24,506 bases of DNA, taken from positions 1-24,506 of the forward strand of contig CAZVAR010000042.1 of the NCBI GenBank assembly GCA_964625225.1, written 5' to 3'. Source of the DNA: CAZVAR01 sp964625225 (GTDB taxonomy: Bacteria; Pseudomonadota; Alphaproteobacteria; JAJUGE01). The first letter of the stretch is position 1. Each line of letters starts with the position of its first letter. Below are positions 1 to 9,171 of the stretch, piece after piece. The translations under genes and the position numbers were made by a program. The notes under the pieces were generated by a model, which saw only the letters and a program-made list of their open reading frames with translations, searched no databases and was not told where the DNA came from.

Positions 1-738
1 CCCGCAGAGGTGGCGAAGGTGGTGATCGACGAGGAGGCCCATCGCATCGACGTGGTGGTTCCGGACGATCAACTCAGCCTCGCGATCGGCCGGCGCGGCC
101 AGAACGTGCGGCTGGCCGCGCAGCTTACCGGCTGGTCGATCGACATCCTGACCGAGGCCGAGGAGTCGGAGCGCCGGCAGGAAGAGCTGAAGACGCGCTC
201 GCAGATGTTCATCGATGCCCTGGACGTCGACGACGTGATCGCCCATCTGTTGGTAGGCGAGGGCTTCACCTCACTCGAGGAACTGCTTTACGTGCCGCTC
301 GAAGAGTTGGCGGGTATCGCGGGCTTCGACGAGGATATCGCTCACGAGTTGCGGCGGCGCGCGGAGGACTATCTGACGCGCGAGAACGAGCGCCTTGAGG
401 CGCGGCGGCAGGAATTGGGCGTCAGCGACGAGCTGGCCTCCTTCGGTGGGTTGACGCTTGCTATGGTCGTGGCGCTCGGCGAGGCGGGTGTGAAGACGGT
501 CGATGATCTCGCCGACCTGTCCAGCGACGAGTTGCGATACATCGTCAGCCCGAGCCGGCAGGCGACGACGCTGGACGAGATCGCTGCACTCGAGCAGTCG
601 GCCATGGACAAGGTCATCGAGGCGAGCCCGATCAGCCATGAGGATGCCGACGCTATCATCATGGCGGCGCGCGCGCGCTGGTTCGAGGGTGACGTGTCCG
701 GGTCCGAGGCGCAGGCCGCGGACGCGGCGGCGCGCTAG
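1..738 (+). CDS. nusA: Transcription termination/antitermination factor NusA, C-terminal part (5' end outside window)
   Basis: The reading frame is open from base 1, so the start and the N-terminal/S1 domains lie upstream. The visible 245 residues begin in the second KH domain (VVVPDDQLSLAIGRRGQNVRLAAQLTGW), whose GRRGQNV loop is the RNA-contacting GxxG-like element of NusA. An acidic linker follows, then two helix-hairpin-helix repeats of the kind found at the C-terminus of proteobacterial NusA (about residues 65-120 and 140-230 of the visible part). NusA binds RNA polymerase and nascent RNA and modulates pausing, termination and antitermination. It heads the conserved nusA-ylxR-infB-rbfA-truB-rpsO-pnp series seen here. 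The frame ends in TAG, 40 bases before the next gene. Identification is firm; only the missing 5' end limits it. Confidence 0.97.
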   Translation, partial: PAEVAKVVIDEEAHRIDVVVPDDQLSLAIGRRGQNVRLAAQLTGWSIDILTEAEESERRQEELKTRSQMFIDALDVDDVIAHLLVGEGFTSLEELLYVPLEELAGIAGFDEDIAHELRRRAEDYLTRENERLEARRQELGVSDELASFGGLTLAMVVALGEAGVKTVDDLADLSSDELRYIVSPSRQATTLDEIAALEQSAMDKVIEASPISHEDADAIIMAARARWFEGDVSGSEAQAADAAAR

Positions 739-778
739 AAGCGATGTCCGGTCACGGCGAATTCGGGTACGTTGAGCG

Positions 779-1426
779 ATGCAGGCAGGACAGGAACACG
801 AATCGGCGGCTGCGGGCGGTGTCCCGCAGGGTTCGGCTCGTGCCGATGCGCCGCATCGCCGCTGCATCGTAACGCGAGCGGTCCGCCCGAAGGAGGAGTT
901 GCTGCGCTTCGTGCTGTCCCCGGATGGCGGGGTAGTGCCGGACCTGGCCGCCAGCTTGCCGGGGCGCGGCCTTTGGGTCAGTGCCCGACGCGGGGTGCTC
1001 GAGAAGGCGATCGCTTCTCGGGCATTTGCCCGCGCTGCGCGAGCGCCTGCAAGGGTTCCGGAAGGGCTGGTCGCTGTGGTCGAGGCACAGCTTGCCCGTC
1101 GCTGTCTGGATCTCCTCGGCTTGGCCCGCCGCGCCGGGATGGCGGTGGCAGGGTATGAGAAGGCAGCCGAGATGTTGCGGGCCGGTCGGGCCAAACTCCT
1201 GGTGCAGGCGGCGGACGGTGCCTTGGACGGGCGAGCCAAGCTGCGGCGGCTCGCAGGGGATTTGCCGGTGATCGAGATTCTCACCGGTGCGGAACTCGGC
1301 GCGGTCTTCGGCCGCGACTTCGTGGTACATGTCGCCGTCAGCGGTCGGTTTGCCGACCGGCTGCGGGCGGAGGCGTTCCGCTTGGCCGGCTTCCGGCGGG
1401 CGGTGCAGGACAGTGGGGACGGATGA
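779..1426 (+). CDS. ylxR: YlxR (DUF448) RNA-binding protein fused to an L7Ae-like domain
   Basis: A 215-residue protein with two parts. The YlxR fold is at about residues 26-85, with the RRCIVTR motif, a PKEELLRFV segment and the GRGLWVS turn. A ribosomal L7Ae/L30e-like segment is at about 108-200 (LDLLGLARRAGMAVAG, then KLLVQAADG). This two-domain form between nusA and infB is usual in Alphaproteobacteria, while many other bacteria have YlxR alone. A role as a nucleoid- or RNA-binding modulator is suggested for YlxR homologues, but the function here is inferred. The stop overlaps the infB start in an ATGA, which points to translational coupling. The Shine-Dalgarno before ATG 779 is weak, and the first about 25 residues are low-complexity, so the exact start is uncertain. 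Confidence 0.9.
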   Translation: MQAGQEHESAAAGGVPQGSARADAPHRRCIVTRAVRPKEELLRFVLSPDGGVVPDLAASLPGRGLWVSARRGVLEKAIASRAFARAARAPARVPEGLVAVVEAQLARRCLDLLGLARRAGMAVAGYEKAAEMLRAGRAKLLVQAADGALDGRAKLRRLAGDLPVIEILTGAELGAVFGRDFVVHVAVSGRFADRLRAEAFRLAGFRRAVQDSGDG

Positions 1427-4035
1427 CGGACAGGACTGATCGCGAACAGAACACGCTGAGCCTCTCTCGGCCGGGGAAACTCGAGCTCAAGAGGACGGTC
1501 GATGCTGGGAAGGTCCGGCAGAGCTTCAGCCATGGCCGCTCCAAGACCGTGACCGTCGAGGTCAAGCGTAAGCGCAGCTTTACGCCGGAGCTCGGGAAGC
1601 CGGGGCGCGCCGGCGCGGGCGATGCCCGGCAGGCGGACCTCCATGGCCTCTCCGAACAGGAGCGGGCGGCGCACCTGCGCGCCGTCAGCGCAGCTGCGAC
1701 CGCGCTCAAGGAGCGCCAGCGTGAGATGCCGCCGGCCGCGCCGCCCTCGCAGCCCGAGCCGGAGCCGCAGCCCGAGGTGCAGCCGGAGCCGGAGCTGACT
1801 CCGGAGGAGCGGGCACGGCTTGCCGCCGAGCGTGAGCTGGAGGAGCTGCGCAAAGCCGAGGCCGAGGAGCGGAGGAAAGCCGAGGAAGAGGCGCAGCGCC
1901 GCGCCGCGGAACGCGCGCGCATCGAGGCCGAGGAAGCTGAGCGCCGCGCCGAGGAGCAGCGCAAGGCTGACGCCGCGCGTCCGGCGCGCGAGCGCCCCGC
2001 TGCCGCCGGGCCCGGCCCGCGGGCCGCAGCGCACGCCGCCGCTCTATCCGATATCGACGACGACGTGCCGCGTCGTGGTGCCCGGGCCGAGCCGAGGCGC
2101 CCGACACCAATTCCGAAGCTGCGTGGCTCGGAGCGTCGGCGCTCCGGCAAGATTGCGATCACGCAGGCGCTCGAGGAGGAGCAGGGTATCGAGCGGGTGC
2201 GTAGCCTCGCTTCGGTGCGCCGCCAGCGCGAGCGCGAGCGCCAGCGCCAGCGTGCCATGCAGGAGGCGCCGGCGAAGGTCATTCGTGAGGTCGTCATTCC
2301 CGAGACCATCACCGTCCAGGAGCTTGCCAGCCGTATGGCAACCCGCGGTGTCGAGGTCATCAAGGCGCTCATGAAAATGGGCGTGATGGCGACGCTGAAC
2401 CACGTGATCGATGCGGATACGGCCGAGCTGATCGTGACGGAGTTCGGCCACAAGCCCCGCCGGGTCTCGGAATCCGATGTCGAGATCGGCCTGGAGGGTG
2501 AGGCCGACGCCGATGAGCAGCTCCTGCCGCGGCCGCCGGTGGTGACCATCATGGGGCATGTCGATCACGGCAAGACCTCACTTCTGGACGCGTTGCGCGA
2601 GACCGACGTGGCAGCGCACGAGGCCGGGGGAATCACCCAACACATCGGTGCGTATCAAGTCCAGCTGCCCAGCGGTGACCGGATCACGTTCCTCGACACG
2701 CCTGGTCACGAGGCCTTCTCGGCAATGCGTGCCCGTGGCGCCAAGGTGACCGACATCGTCGTCCTGGTGGTCGCGGCAGACGACAGCGTGCAGCCGCAAA
2801 CCGTCGAGGCGATCAATCACGCCAAGGCGGCCAACGTGCCGCTGATCGTGGCGATCAACAAGATCGATAAGCCCGGCGTCAATCCGGAGCGGGTCAAGCA
2901 CGACCTACTGAATCATGGGGTGGTGGCCGAGGACCTTGGCGGCGACGTGCAGATGGTGCCCGTCTCTGCATTGCAGAAGACCAATCTCGACCGGTTGGAA
3001 GAGGCAATCCTGCTGCAGGCCGAGATGCTGGAGCTGAAGGCCAACCCGGATCGCGCCGCGCAGGGGGCCGTTGTCGAGGCTCAGCTCGAACGCGGTCGCG
3101 GGCCGGTCGCCACCCTGCTGATCCAGCGCGGCACGCTACGGGTCGGCGACATCATTGTGGCGGGCAACGAGTGGGGCAAGATCCGCGCGATGTTCGATGA
3201 TCGCGGAGGCCCCATCGAATCGGCCGGACCGTCCTTCCCGGCCGTGGTGCTTGGTCTTACCGGGGTGCCGGTGGCCGGTGACGCCTTCGTCGTAGTGGAG
3301 AACGAGGCGCGCGCGCGCGAGATCACAGCCTTCCGCCAGCGCAAGGAGCGCGAAAAGCGGATGGCGGCCTCCGCCCGGGGCACGATCGAGCAGATGTTTT
3401 CCAAGATCGCCGCCGGCGAGAGCAAGGAGCTGCCGGTCGTCATCAAGGCCGACGTGCACGGCTCGATGGAGGCGATCACCGCCTCGCTCGAGAAGCTCGG
3501 CAACGAGGAGGTCAAGGTCCGCGTGCTCCACGCCAGCGTCGGTGGCATCAACGAGTCGGATGTGACCTTGGCCGCCGCGTCCAACGGCTTCATCATCGGC
3601 TTCAACGTGCGCGCCAACAAGCAGGCCCGCGATCTCGCGCAGCGGGACGGCGTCGATATCCGCTATTACTCGATCATCTACGAGTTGATCGACGATATGA
3701 AAGCGGCCCTGTCCGGCCTGCTGGCGCCGGCGATTCGTGAGCGGCAGATCGGCCATGCCGAGATCCGGGAGGTGTTCAACATCACCAAGGTCGGCAAGGT
3801 CGCCGGCTGCCGCGTTACCGACGGGATCGTCCGGCGCGGGGCAGGTGTCAGGCTGTTGCGCGACAATGTGGTGATCCACGAAGGCAAGCTGGCCACGCTC
3901 CGGCGGTTCAAGGAGGATGTACGCGAGGTCCGCGAGGGCTTCGAATGCGGCATCTCCTTCGAGAACTATCAGGACATCCAGGTCGGCGACATCATCGAGT
4001 GCTACGAGACGGAGGAAGTGGCCCGGGCGATCTGA
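1423..4035 (+). CDS. infB: Translation initiation factor IF-2
   Basis: An 870-residue translational GTPase that places fMet-tRNA on the 30S subunit and promotes subunit joining. The N-terminal third is a long charged region: a PEPEPQPE-type stretch, then an Ala/Glu/Arg-rich predicted coiled coil at about residues 125-200. It is followed by an IF2_N-like segment (about 290-345). The G domain shows G1 GHVDHGKT at 378-385, G3 DTPGH at 425-429 and G4 NKID at 479-482. Domains II, III and C2 follow and end in the DIIECYETEEVARAI tail. Length is normal for alphaproteobacterial IF-2. It starts inside the ylxR stop (ATGA). A strong 21-base palindrome straddles its stop codon (entered separately). Confidence 0.98.
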   Translation: MTDRTDREQNTLSLSRPGKLELKRTVDAGKVRQSFSHGRSKTVTVEVKRKRSFTPELGKPGRAGAGDARQADLHGLSEQERAAHLRAVSAAATALKERQREMPPAAPPSQPEPEPQPEVQPEPELTPEERARLAAERELEELRKAEAEERRKAEEEAQRRAAERARIEAEEAERRAEEQRKADAARPARERPAAAGPGPRAAAHAAALSDIDDDVPRRGARAEPRRPTPIPKLRGSERRRSGKIAITQALEEEQGIERVRSLASVRRQRERERQRQRAMQEAPAKVIREVVIPETITVQELASRMATRGVEVIKALMKMGVMATLNHVIDADTAELIVTEFGHKPRRVSESDVEIGLEGEADADEQLLPRPPVVTIMGHVDHGKTSLLDALRETDVAAHEAGGITQHIGAYQVQLPSGDRITFLDTPGHEAFSAMRARGAKVTDIVVLVVAADDSVQPQTVEAINHAKAANVPLIVAINKIDKPGVNPERVKHDLLNHGVVAEDLGGDVQMVPVSALQKTNLDRLEEAILLQAEMLELKANPDRAAQGAVVEAQLERGRGPVATLLIQRGTLRVGDIIVAGNEWGKIRAMFDDRGGPIESAGPSFPAVVLGLTGVPVAGDAFVVVENEARAREITAFRQRKEREKRMAASARGTIEQMFSKIAAGESKELPVVIKADVHGSMEAITASLEKLGNEEVKVRVLHASVGGINESDVTLAAASNGFIIGFNVRANKQARDLAQRDGVDIRYYSIIYELIDDMKAALSGLLAPAIRERQIGHAEIREVFNITKVGKVAGCRVTDGIVRRGAGVRLLRDNVVIHEGKLATLRRFKEDVREVREGFECGISFENYQDIQVGDIIECYETEEVARAI

Positions 4036-4043
4036 TCGCCCGG
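4023..4043 (+). other. Palindromic hairpin across the infB stop codon
   Basis: The arms CCGGGCGATC (4023-4032) and GATCGCCCGG (4034-4043) are perfect complements around a single T. As RNA this gives nine pairs with a CUG triloop. The infB TGA (4033-4035) lies in the loop and 3' arm. No U-tract follows, so it is not a standard intrinsic terminator. mRNA processing or stability is a more likely role, by inference. Confidence 0.6.
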
Positions 4044-4059
4044 CATTCAAGGGGTGCAG

Positions 4060-4081
4060 GGGCGGGTCTTCGGGCCCGTCC
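4060..4081 (+). other. Hairpin in the infB-rbfA gap
   Basis: The arms GGGCGGG (4060-4066) and CCCGTCC (4075-4081) form seven pairs including one G-U. The 8-base loop TCTTCGGG contains a UUCGG element. It is the second of three stem-loops between infB and rbfA. No poly-U tract follows. Confidence 0.5.
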
Positions 4082-4106
4082 GTCCCCCGCGCCGAGTGAG
4101 TAAAGG

Positions 4107-4131
4107 GCGGAGCTCAGAGTTCGTGCTCCGC
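4107..4131 (+). other. Hairpin upstream of rbfA
   Basis: The arms GCGGAGC (4107-4113) and GCTCCGC (4125-4131) are perfect complements with an 11-base loop, ending about 23 bases before the rbfA ATG. It could affect access to the weak rbfA ribosome-binding region; that role is inferred. Confidence 0.5.
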
Positions 4132-4154
4132 ACCGAGCCATCGAGTATTTGAAC

Positions 4155-4547
4155 ATGCCCCGCCATCACCCCCACCGCGGCCCCACGCAGCGGCAGCTCC
4201 GCATGGGCGAGGAATTGCGCCATGCGCTTGCAGAGATTATGGCGCGTGGGGATATCCGCGACCCTGACCTGCGTGAGGCGCCGATCACCGTGACCGAGGT
4301 GCGGGTCAGCCCGGATCTCCGTAATGCCACCATCTTCGTCACGCCCCTCGGCGGCGAGCGGCTGACCGAGATCGTCGCGGCGCTCCAGCGGGTGCGCGGC
4401 TATTTTCGCGGCCAGCTCGCCCGCATGGTCGAGGCGAAATTCGTTCCCGAACTGCGCTTCGAGGCCGATCGTTCGTTCGAACACGCCCGACGGGTGGACG
4501 AACTCCTGCGCGGCAACGCGCGTGCAGAGGATGGCGATGGCGCGTAG
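4155..4547 (+). CDS. rbfA: 30S ribosome-binding factor RbfA
   Basis: A 130-residue KH-fold protein needed for late 16S rRNA maturation and cold-adapted 30S assembly. Recognisable segments are the N-terminal RQLRMGEELRHALAEIMARG helix, the VTEVRVSPDLRNATIFVTPLGG strand-turn and the LARMVEAKFVPELRFEADRSFEHA C-terminal part that carries the family's conserved PEL/RF core. ATG 4155 is chosen; an in-frame TTG at 4149 is possible. The Shine-Dalgarno is weak. Position between infB and truB is canonical. The 3' end overlaps the truB start. Confidence 0.96.
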   Translation: MPRHHPHRGPTQRQLRMGEELRHALAEIMARGDIRDPDLREAPITVTEVRVSPDLRNATIFVTPLGGERLTEIVAALQRVRGYFRGQLARMVEAKFVPELRFEADRSFEHARRVDELLRGNARAEDGDGA

Positions 4548-5472
4548 AGGCCGATACAAGAAGGCTCCGAAGATCGATGGCTGGCTCGTCGTGGACAAGC
4601 CGGCAGGGATGACCTCGACCGCCGTTACGAACCGGGTACGCCGGCTTGCCGGCGGTGCGAAGTGCGGTCACGGCGGCACGCTCGACCCGCTCGCAACCGG
4701 GGTCTTGCCGATCGCCTTTGGCGAGGCGACCAAGACCGTCGCCTATGCGATGGATGCGGACAAGGCATACCGCTTCCGACTGCGCTGGGGCGAGGCGCGC
4801 GATACCGACGATGCCGATGGCGCGGTTGTCGCAACGAGCGAGGTACGACCGGACCGGGGCGCGATCGAGGCGGTGCTGCCCGAATTTGTCGGGCATATCG
4901 AGCAGGTGCCGCCCGCCTATTCGGCCATAAAGGTGGACGGTGAGCGTGCGTACGATCTCGCCCGGGCCGACAGGCCGGTCGAGCTCAAGCCCCGGATCGT
5001 CCGGGTTGCCTCCATCGTGCTGGCCGACCTGCCCGACCGCGACCATGCCGATTTCGAGGTGGTTTGCGGCAAGGGTACCTATATGCGCAGCCTGGCTCGC
5101 GACCTGGCCCGCAGGCTCGGCACGGTCGGACATGTTGCTGCATTGCGCCGTACCCGGGTCGGCGCTTTCACCGAAGATCGGGCTATTGCACTGGAGTCCT
5201 TGGAGGCTCTGGGGCATATTGCGCCCGATACCGCGAACCTGCTTCCGGTTGAGACCGCGCTGGACGACATCCCGGCACTGGCCATGACCGGAAGTGAGGC
5301 CGCATCGCTGCGCCGGGGGCAGGCGGTTGCGCTGTTTGGCGCAGCCGACCTGGCCCGTATCGACCATCTGGCCGACGGCGCGACCGTTCGCGCGACGAGC
5401 GGCGGGCGCCTTGTGGCCCTCGCCCGCTTCGAGGGAGGGCGGGTGCATCCGGTGCGGGTTCTCAACTGTTAG
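4537..5472 (+). CDS. truB: tRNA pseudouridine(55) synthase TruB
   Basis: A 311-residue enzyme that isomerises U55 to pseudouridine in the T-arm of tRNAs. It shows the GWLVVDKPAGMTS motif at 15-27 and the catalytic GHGGTLDPLATGVLP motif, with the nucleophile Asp50 when counted from ATG 4537. The KGTYMRSLARDLA motif and a C-terminal PUA-like segment follow. ATG 4537 is preferred over ATG 4531 or GTG 4522 because AGAGG lies 6-10 bases upstream. It overlaps the end of rbfA by 11 bases, suggesting coupled translation. Confidence 0.96.
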   Translation: MARRGRYKKAPKIDGWLVVDKPAGMTSTAVTNRVRRLAGGAKCGHGGTLDPLATGVLPIAFGEATKTVAYAMDADKAYRFRLRWGEARDTDDADGAVVATSEVRPDRGAIEAVLPEFVGHIEQVPPAYSAIKVDGERAYDLARADRPVELKPRIVRVASIVLADLPDRDHADFEVVCGKGTYMRSLARDLARRLGTVGHVAALRRTRVGAFTEDRAIALESLEALGHIAPDTANLLPVETALDDIPALAMTGSEAASLRRGQAVALFGAADLARIDHLADGATVRATSGGRLVALARFEGGRVHPVRVLNC

Positions 5473-5489
5473 ACCGACAGGAGCAGACG

Positions 5490-5759
5490 ATGTCGATTTC
5501 GCCCGAGCGCAAGCAGGAACTGATTCGGGAATATGGTACCAAGGAGGGCGACACCGGTTCGCCGGAGGTACAGGTGGCGATCCTGAGCGAGCGGATCCGC
5601 AACCTCACGGGGCACCTGCAGACCCACAAGAAGGACGTTCACTCGCGCCGCGGCTTGCTGATTATGGTAGGCCAGCGCCGCAGTCTGCTCGACTATCTGC
5701 GCAAGAAGGACTCTGGCCGCTACGAAAGCCTGATCGCTAGGCTCGGTCTGCGGCGGTAA
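5490..5759 (+). CDS. rpsO: 30S ribosomal protein S15
   Basis: 89 residues, the standard S15 length, with the signature GDTGSPEVQVAILSERI near the N-terminus and the helical HSRRGLLIMVGQRRSLLDYL segment. S15 binds the three-way junction of the 16S rRNA central domain and is a primary assembly protein. An AGGAG lies about 8 bases before the ATG, and only 17 bases separate it from truB. In several bacteria S15 represses its own mRNA; no specific operator structure could be assigned here. Confidence 0.98.
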   Translation: MSISPERKQELIREYGTKEGDTGSPEVQVAILSERIRNLTGHLQTHKKDVHSRRGLLIMVGQRRSLLDYLRKKDSGRYESLIARLGLRR

Positions 5760-5784
5760 CGGATCGCCTGCGCGGACGCGGTCA

Positions 5785-5816
5785 CGGCGGCGCTGTTTCT
5801 CTCAAGGGCGCCGTCG
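5785..5816 (+). other. Hairpin 1 in the rpsO-pnp leader
   Basis: The arms CGGCGGCGC (5785-5793) and GCGCCGTCG (5808-5816) pair over nine positions with one G-U, around a 14-base loop. It lies 26 bases after rpsO. There is no U-tract, so it is a candidate processing site or weak terminator. Confidence 0.5.
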
Positions 5817-5840
5817 GACCGTCGCGTGCCGGCGAGTTTC

Positions 5841-5856
5841 CCGCGCGAATGCGCGG
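5841..5856 (+). other. Hairpin 2 in the rpsO-pnp leader
   Basis: The arms CCGCGC (5841-5846) and GCGCGG (5851-5856) form six perfect pairs with a GAAT tetraloop. Confidence 0.45.
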
Positions 5857-5879
5857 CTATTTGCAATCGGGGCTGTCAA

Positions 5880-5901
5880 GGCTTCGGCATGGGCCGTAGC
5901 C
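5880..5901 (+). other. Hairpin 3 in the rpsO-pnp leader
   Basis: GGCT (5880-5883) pairs with AGCC (5898-5901). After a T-T mismatch, CGGC (5885-5888) pairs with GCCG (5893-5896) around an ATGG loop. Together with hairpins 1 and 2 it makes a structured 248-base pnp leader with no gene in it. Confidence 0.4.
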
Positions 5902-6007
5902 GGGCGGATGGGTTCGTTCCACAGCCCCATTTGCGGCGGGTCGTCCTAGGGTGCGGCCAGGGCAGTCTTGAGAGCCGCCGGCCCGCCGTCGGAGGAATTG
6001 GACGACG

Positions 6008-8140
<2,133 letters not shown>

Positions 8141-8146
8141 CGCGGC

Positions 8147-8173
8147 CGGGGCCGTACTCGCGGTGCGGCCCCG
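8147..8173 (+). terminator. GC-rich hairpin after pnp, probable operon end
   Basis: The arms CGGGGCCG (8147-8154) and CGGCCCCG (8166-8173) are perfect complements around an 11-base loop, starting 6 bases after the pnp stop. Only AACTCTC follows, not a true U-tract, so termination may be weak or Rho-assisted. Confidence 0.5.
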
Positions 8174-8325
8174 AACTCTCGGTCTGCGTGATGGCCGAGC
8201 CGATTTGCGGACCCGGGCCCCCTCCTGCTTGTTTTCGGGCCTTGGCCGCACGGAAGCGAGGGGCAGCGAATGCCGGGTCGGATTCCCCCCGCATCAACTG
8301 GCCGACATCACCGGATTCCGTCACC

Positions 8326-9054
8326 ATGCTCGCTCTGCCACGCATTATCGGCCATCGCGGCGCCGCCGCGCTGGCCCCCGAGAACACGCTGGCCGGTTTC
8401 CGTCGTGCGGCGGCCGAGGGGATCGCCTGGGTCGAGTTCGACGCCCGCCTCGCCGCGGATGCGCCTGTCGTGCTGCATGACGCGACCTTGGACCGGACGA
8501 CCGATGCCAGCGGGCCGGTGCGGGCGCGGCCGATTGCCTCGCTCACCGATGTCGATGCCGGGCGCCGGTTCGGCGGCGCCTTTATCGGTGAGCGGCTGCC
8601 GACCCTGACGGAGGCGCTGATCGAGATCGACCGGCTCGGTCTCGGCGCGAATCTGGAACTCAAGGCAGATCCCGGCAGCGAAGCGGAACTCGTGCAGGCC
8701 GTCGCCGAAATTGCGCATGAAGCCGGGCGGGCCCTACGCGGACGGCTGCTCTTGTCGAGCTTTTCGGTGCCGGTGCTGGTGGCGTTACGAGACGTTGTAC
8801 CGGAGATTCCGCGTGGCCTGCTGGTCGAGGCGCTGCCGCCGGATTGGGAGGGGCTGGTCCGCCGGCTCGGCTGCATCTCGATCCATGCGGACCATCGTCG
8901 GCTCGCGCCGGGCGGCGCCGCCGCCGTCAAAGCGGCTGGATTCCTTCTGGTGGCCTACACCGTCAACTTGGTGCCCGATGCCCGGCGCATGCTAGGCATG
9001 GGAGCGGATGCCGTCATCACCGACCGTCCCGACCTCATGCGCGATGCGCTTTGA
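8326..9054 (+). CDS. Glycerophosphodiester phosphodiesterase family protein
   Basis: A 242-residue TIM-barrel GDPD. Such enzymes hydrolyse glycerophosphodiesters to glycerol-3-phosphate and an alcohol. The signature HRGA starts at His10 and is followed by APENT. The metal-binding pair E37/D39 is in WVEFDARL, and HDATLDRTT carries the second catalytic His51. The later NLELKAD and ITDRPD segments are also family-typical. No signal peptide is seen from ATG 8326, so it is probably cytoplasmic (UgpQ-like). The in-frame extension upstream to 8188 is Pro/Gly-rich and lacks family similarity, so ATG 8326 is preferred. It lies after the pnp operon hairpin and probably has its own transcription. Confidence 0.92.
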   Translation: MLALPRIIGHRGAAALAPENTLAGFRRAAAEGIAWVEFDARLAADAPVVLHDATLDRTTDASGPVRARPIASLTDVDAGRRFGGAFIGERLPTLTEALIEIDRLGLGANLELKADPGSEAELVQAVAEIAHEAGRALRGRLLLSSFSVPVLVALRDVVPEIPRGLLVEALPPDWEGLVRRLGCISIHADHRRLAPGGAAAVKAAGFLLVAYTVNLVPDARRMLGMGADAVITDRPDLMRDAL

Positions 9055-9116
9055 TGGCGGCGAGGCTGCGATGGTCATTCGTGATTTGAATAAGCATATA
9101 GAGTCGCTGGCGCGAA

Positions 9117-9133
9117 GGGGCTCGACTCGCCCC
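9117..9133 (+). other. Small hairpin upstream of the flavoprotein gene
   Basis: GGGGC (9117-9121) and GCCCC (9129-9133) pair around a 7-base loop. Just before it is the most AT-rich patch of this gap (about 9082-9103, containing CATATAGA), which may hold a promoter -10. No convincing -35 was found. Confidence 0.3.
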
Positions 9134-9171
9134 GAACGAACGTGCCGGCTATGGGAGATCTTCGAAGGACA

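Noticed and set aside
271..2034. A 587-codon open frame on the - strand opposite nusA, ylxR and infB
   Set aside because: Low-complexity Arg/Leu/Ala-rich product, no domain, wholly opposite three certain genes; it is the mirror of high-GC codon usage.
9072..9102. A promoter in the AT-rich patch before the flavoprotein gene
   Set aside because: A -10-like CATATA/TATAGA exists but no acceptable -35 at 16-18 bases; noted only within the nearby hairpin entry.
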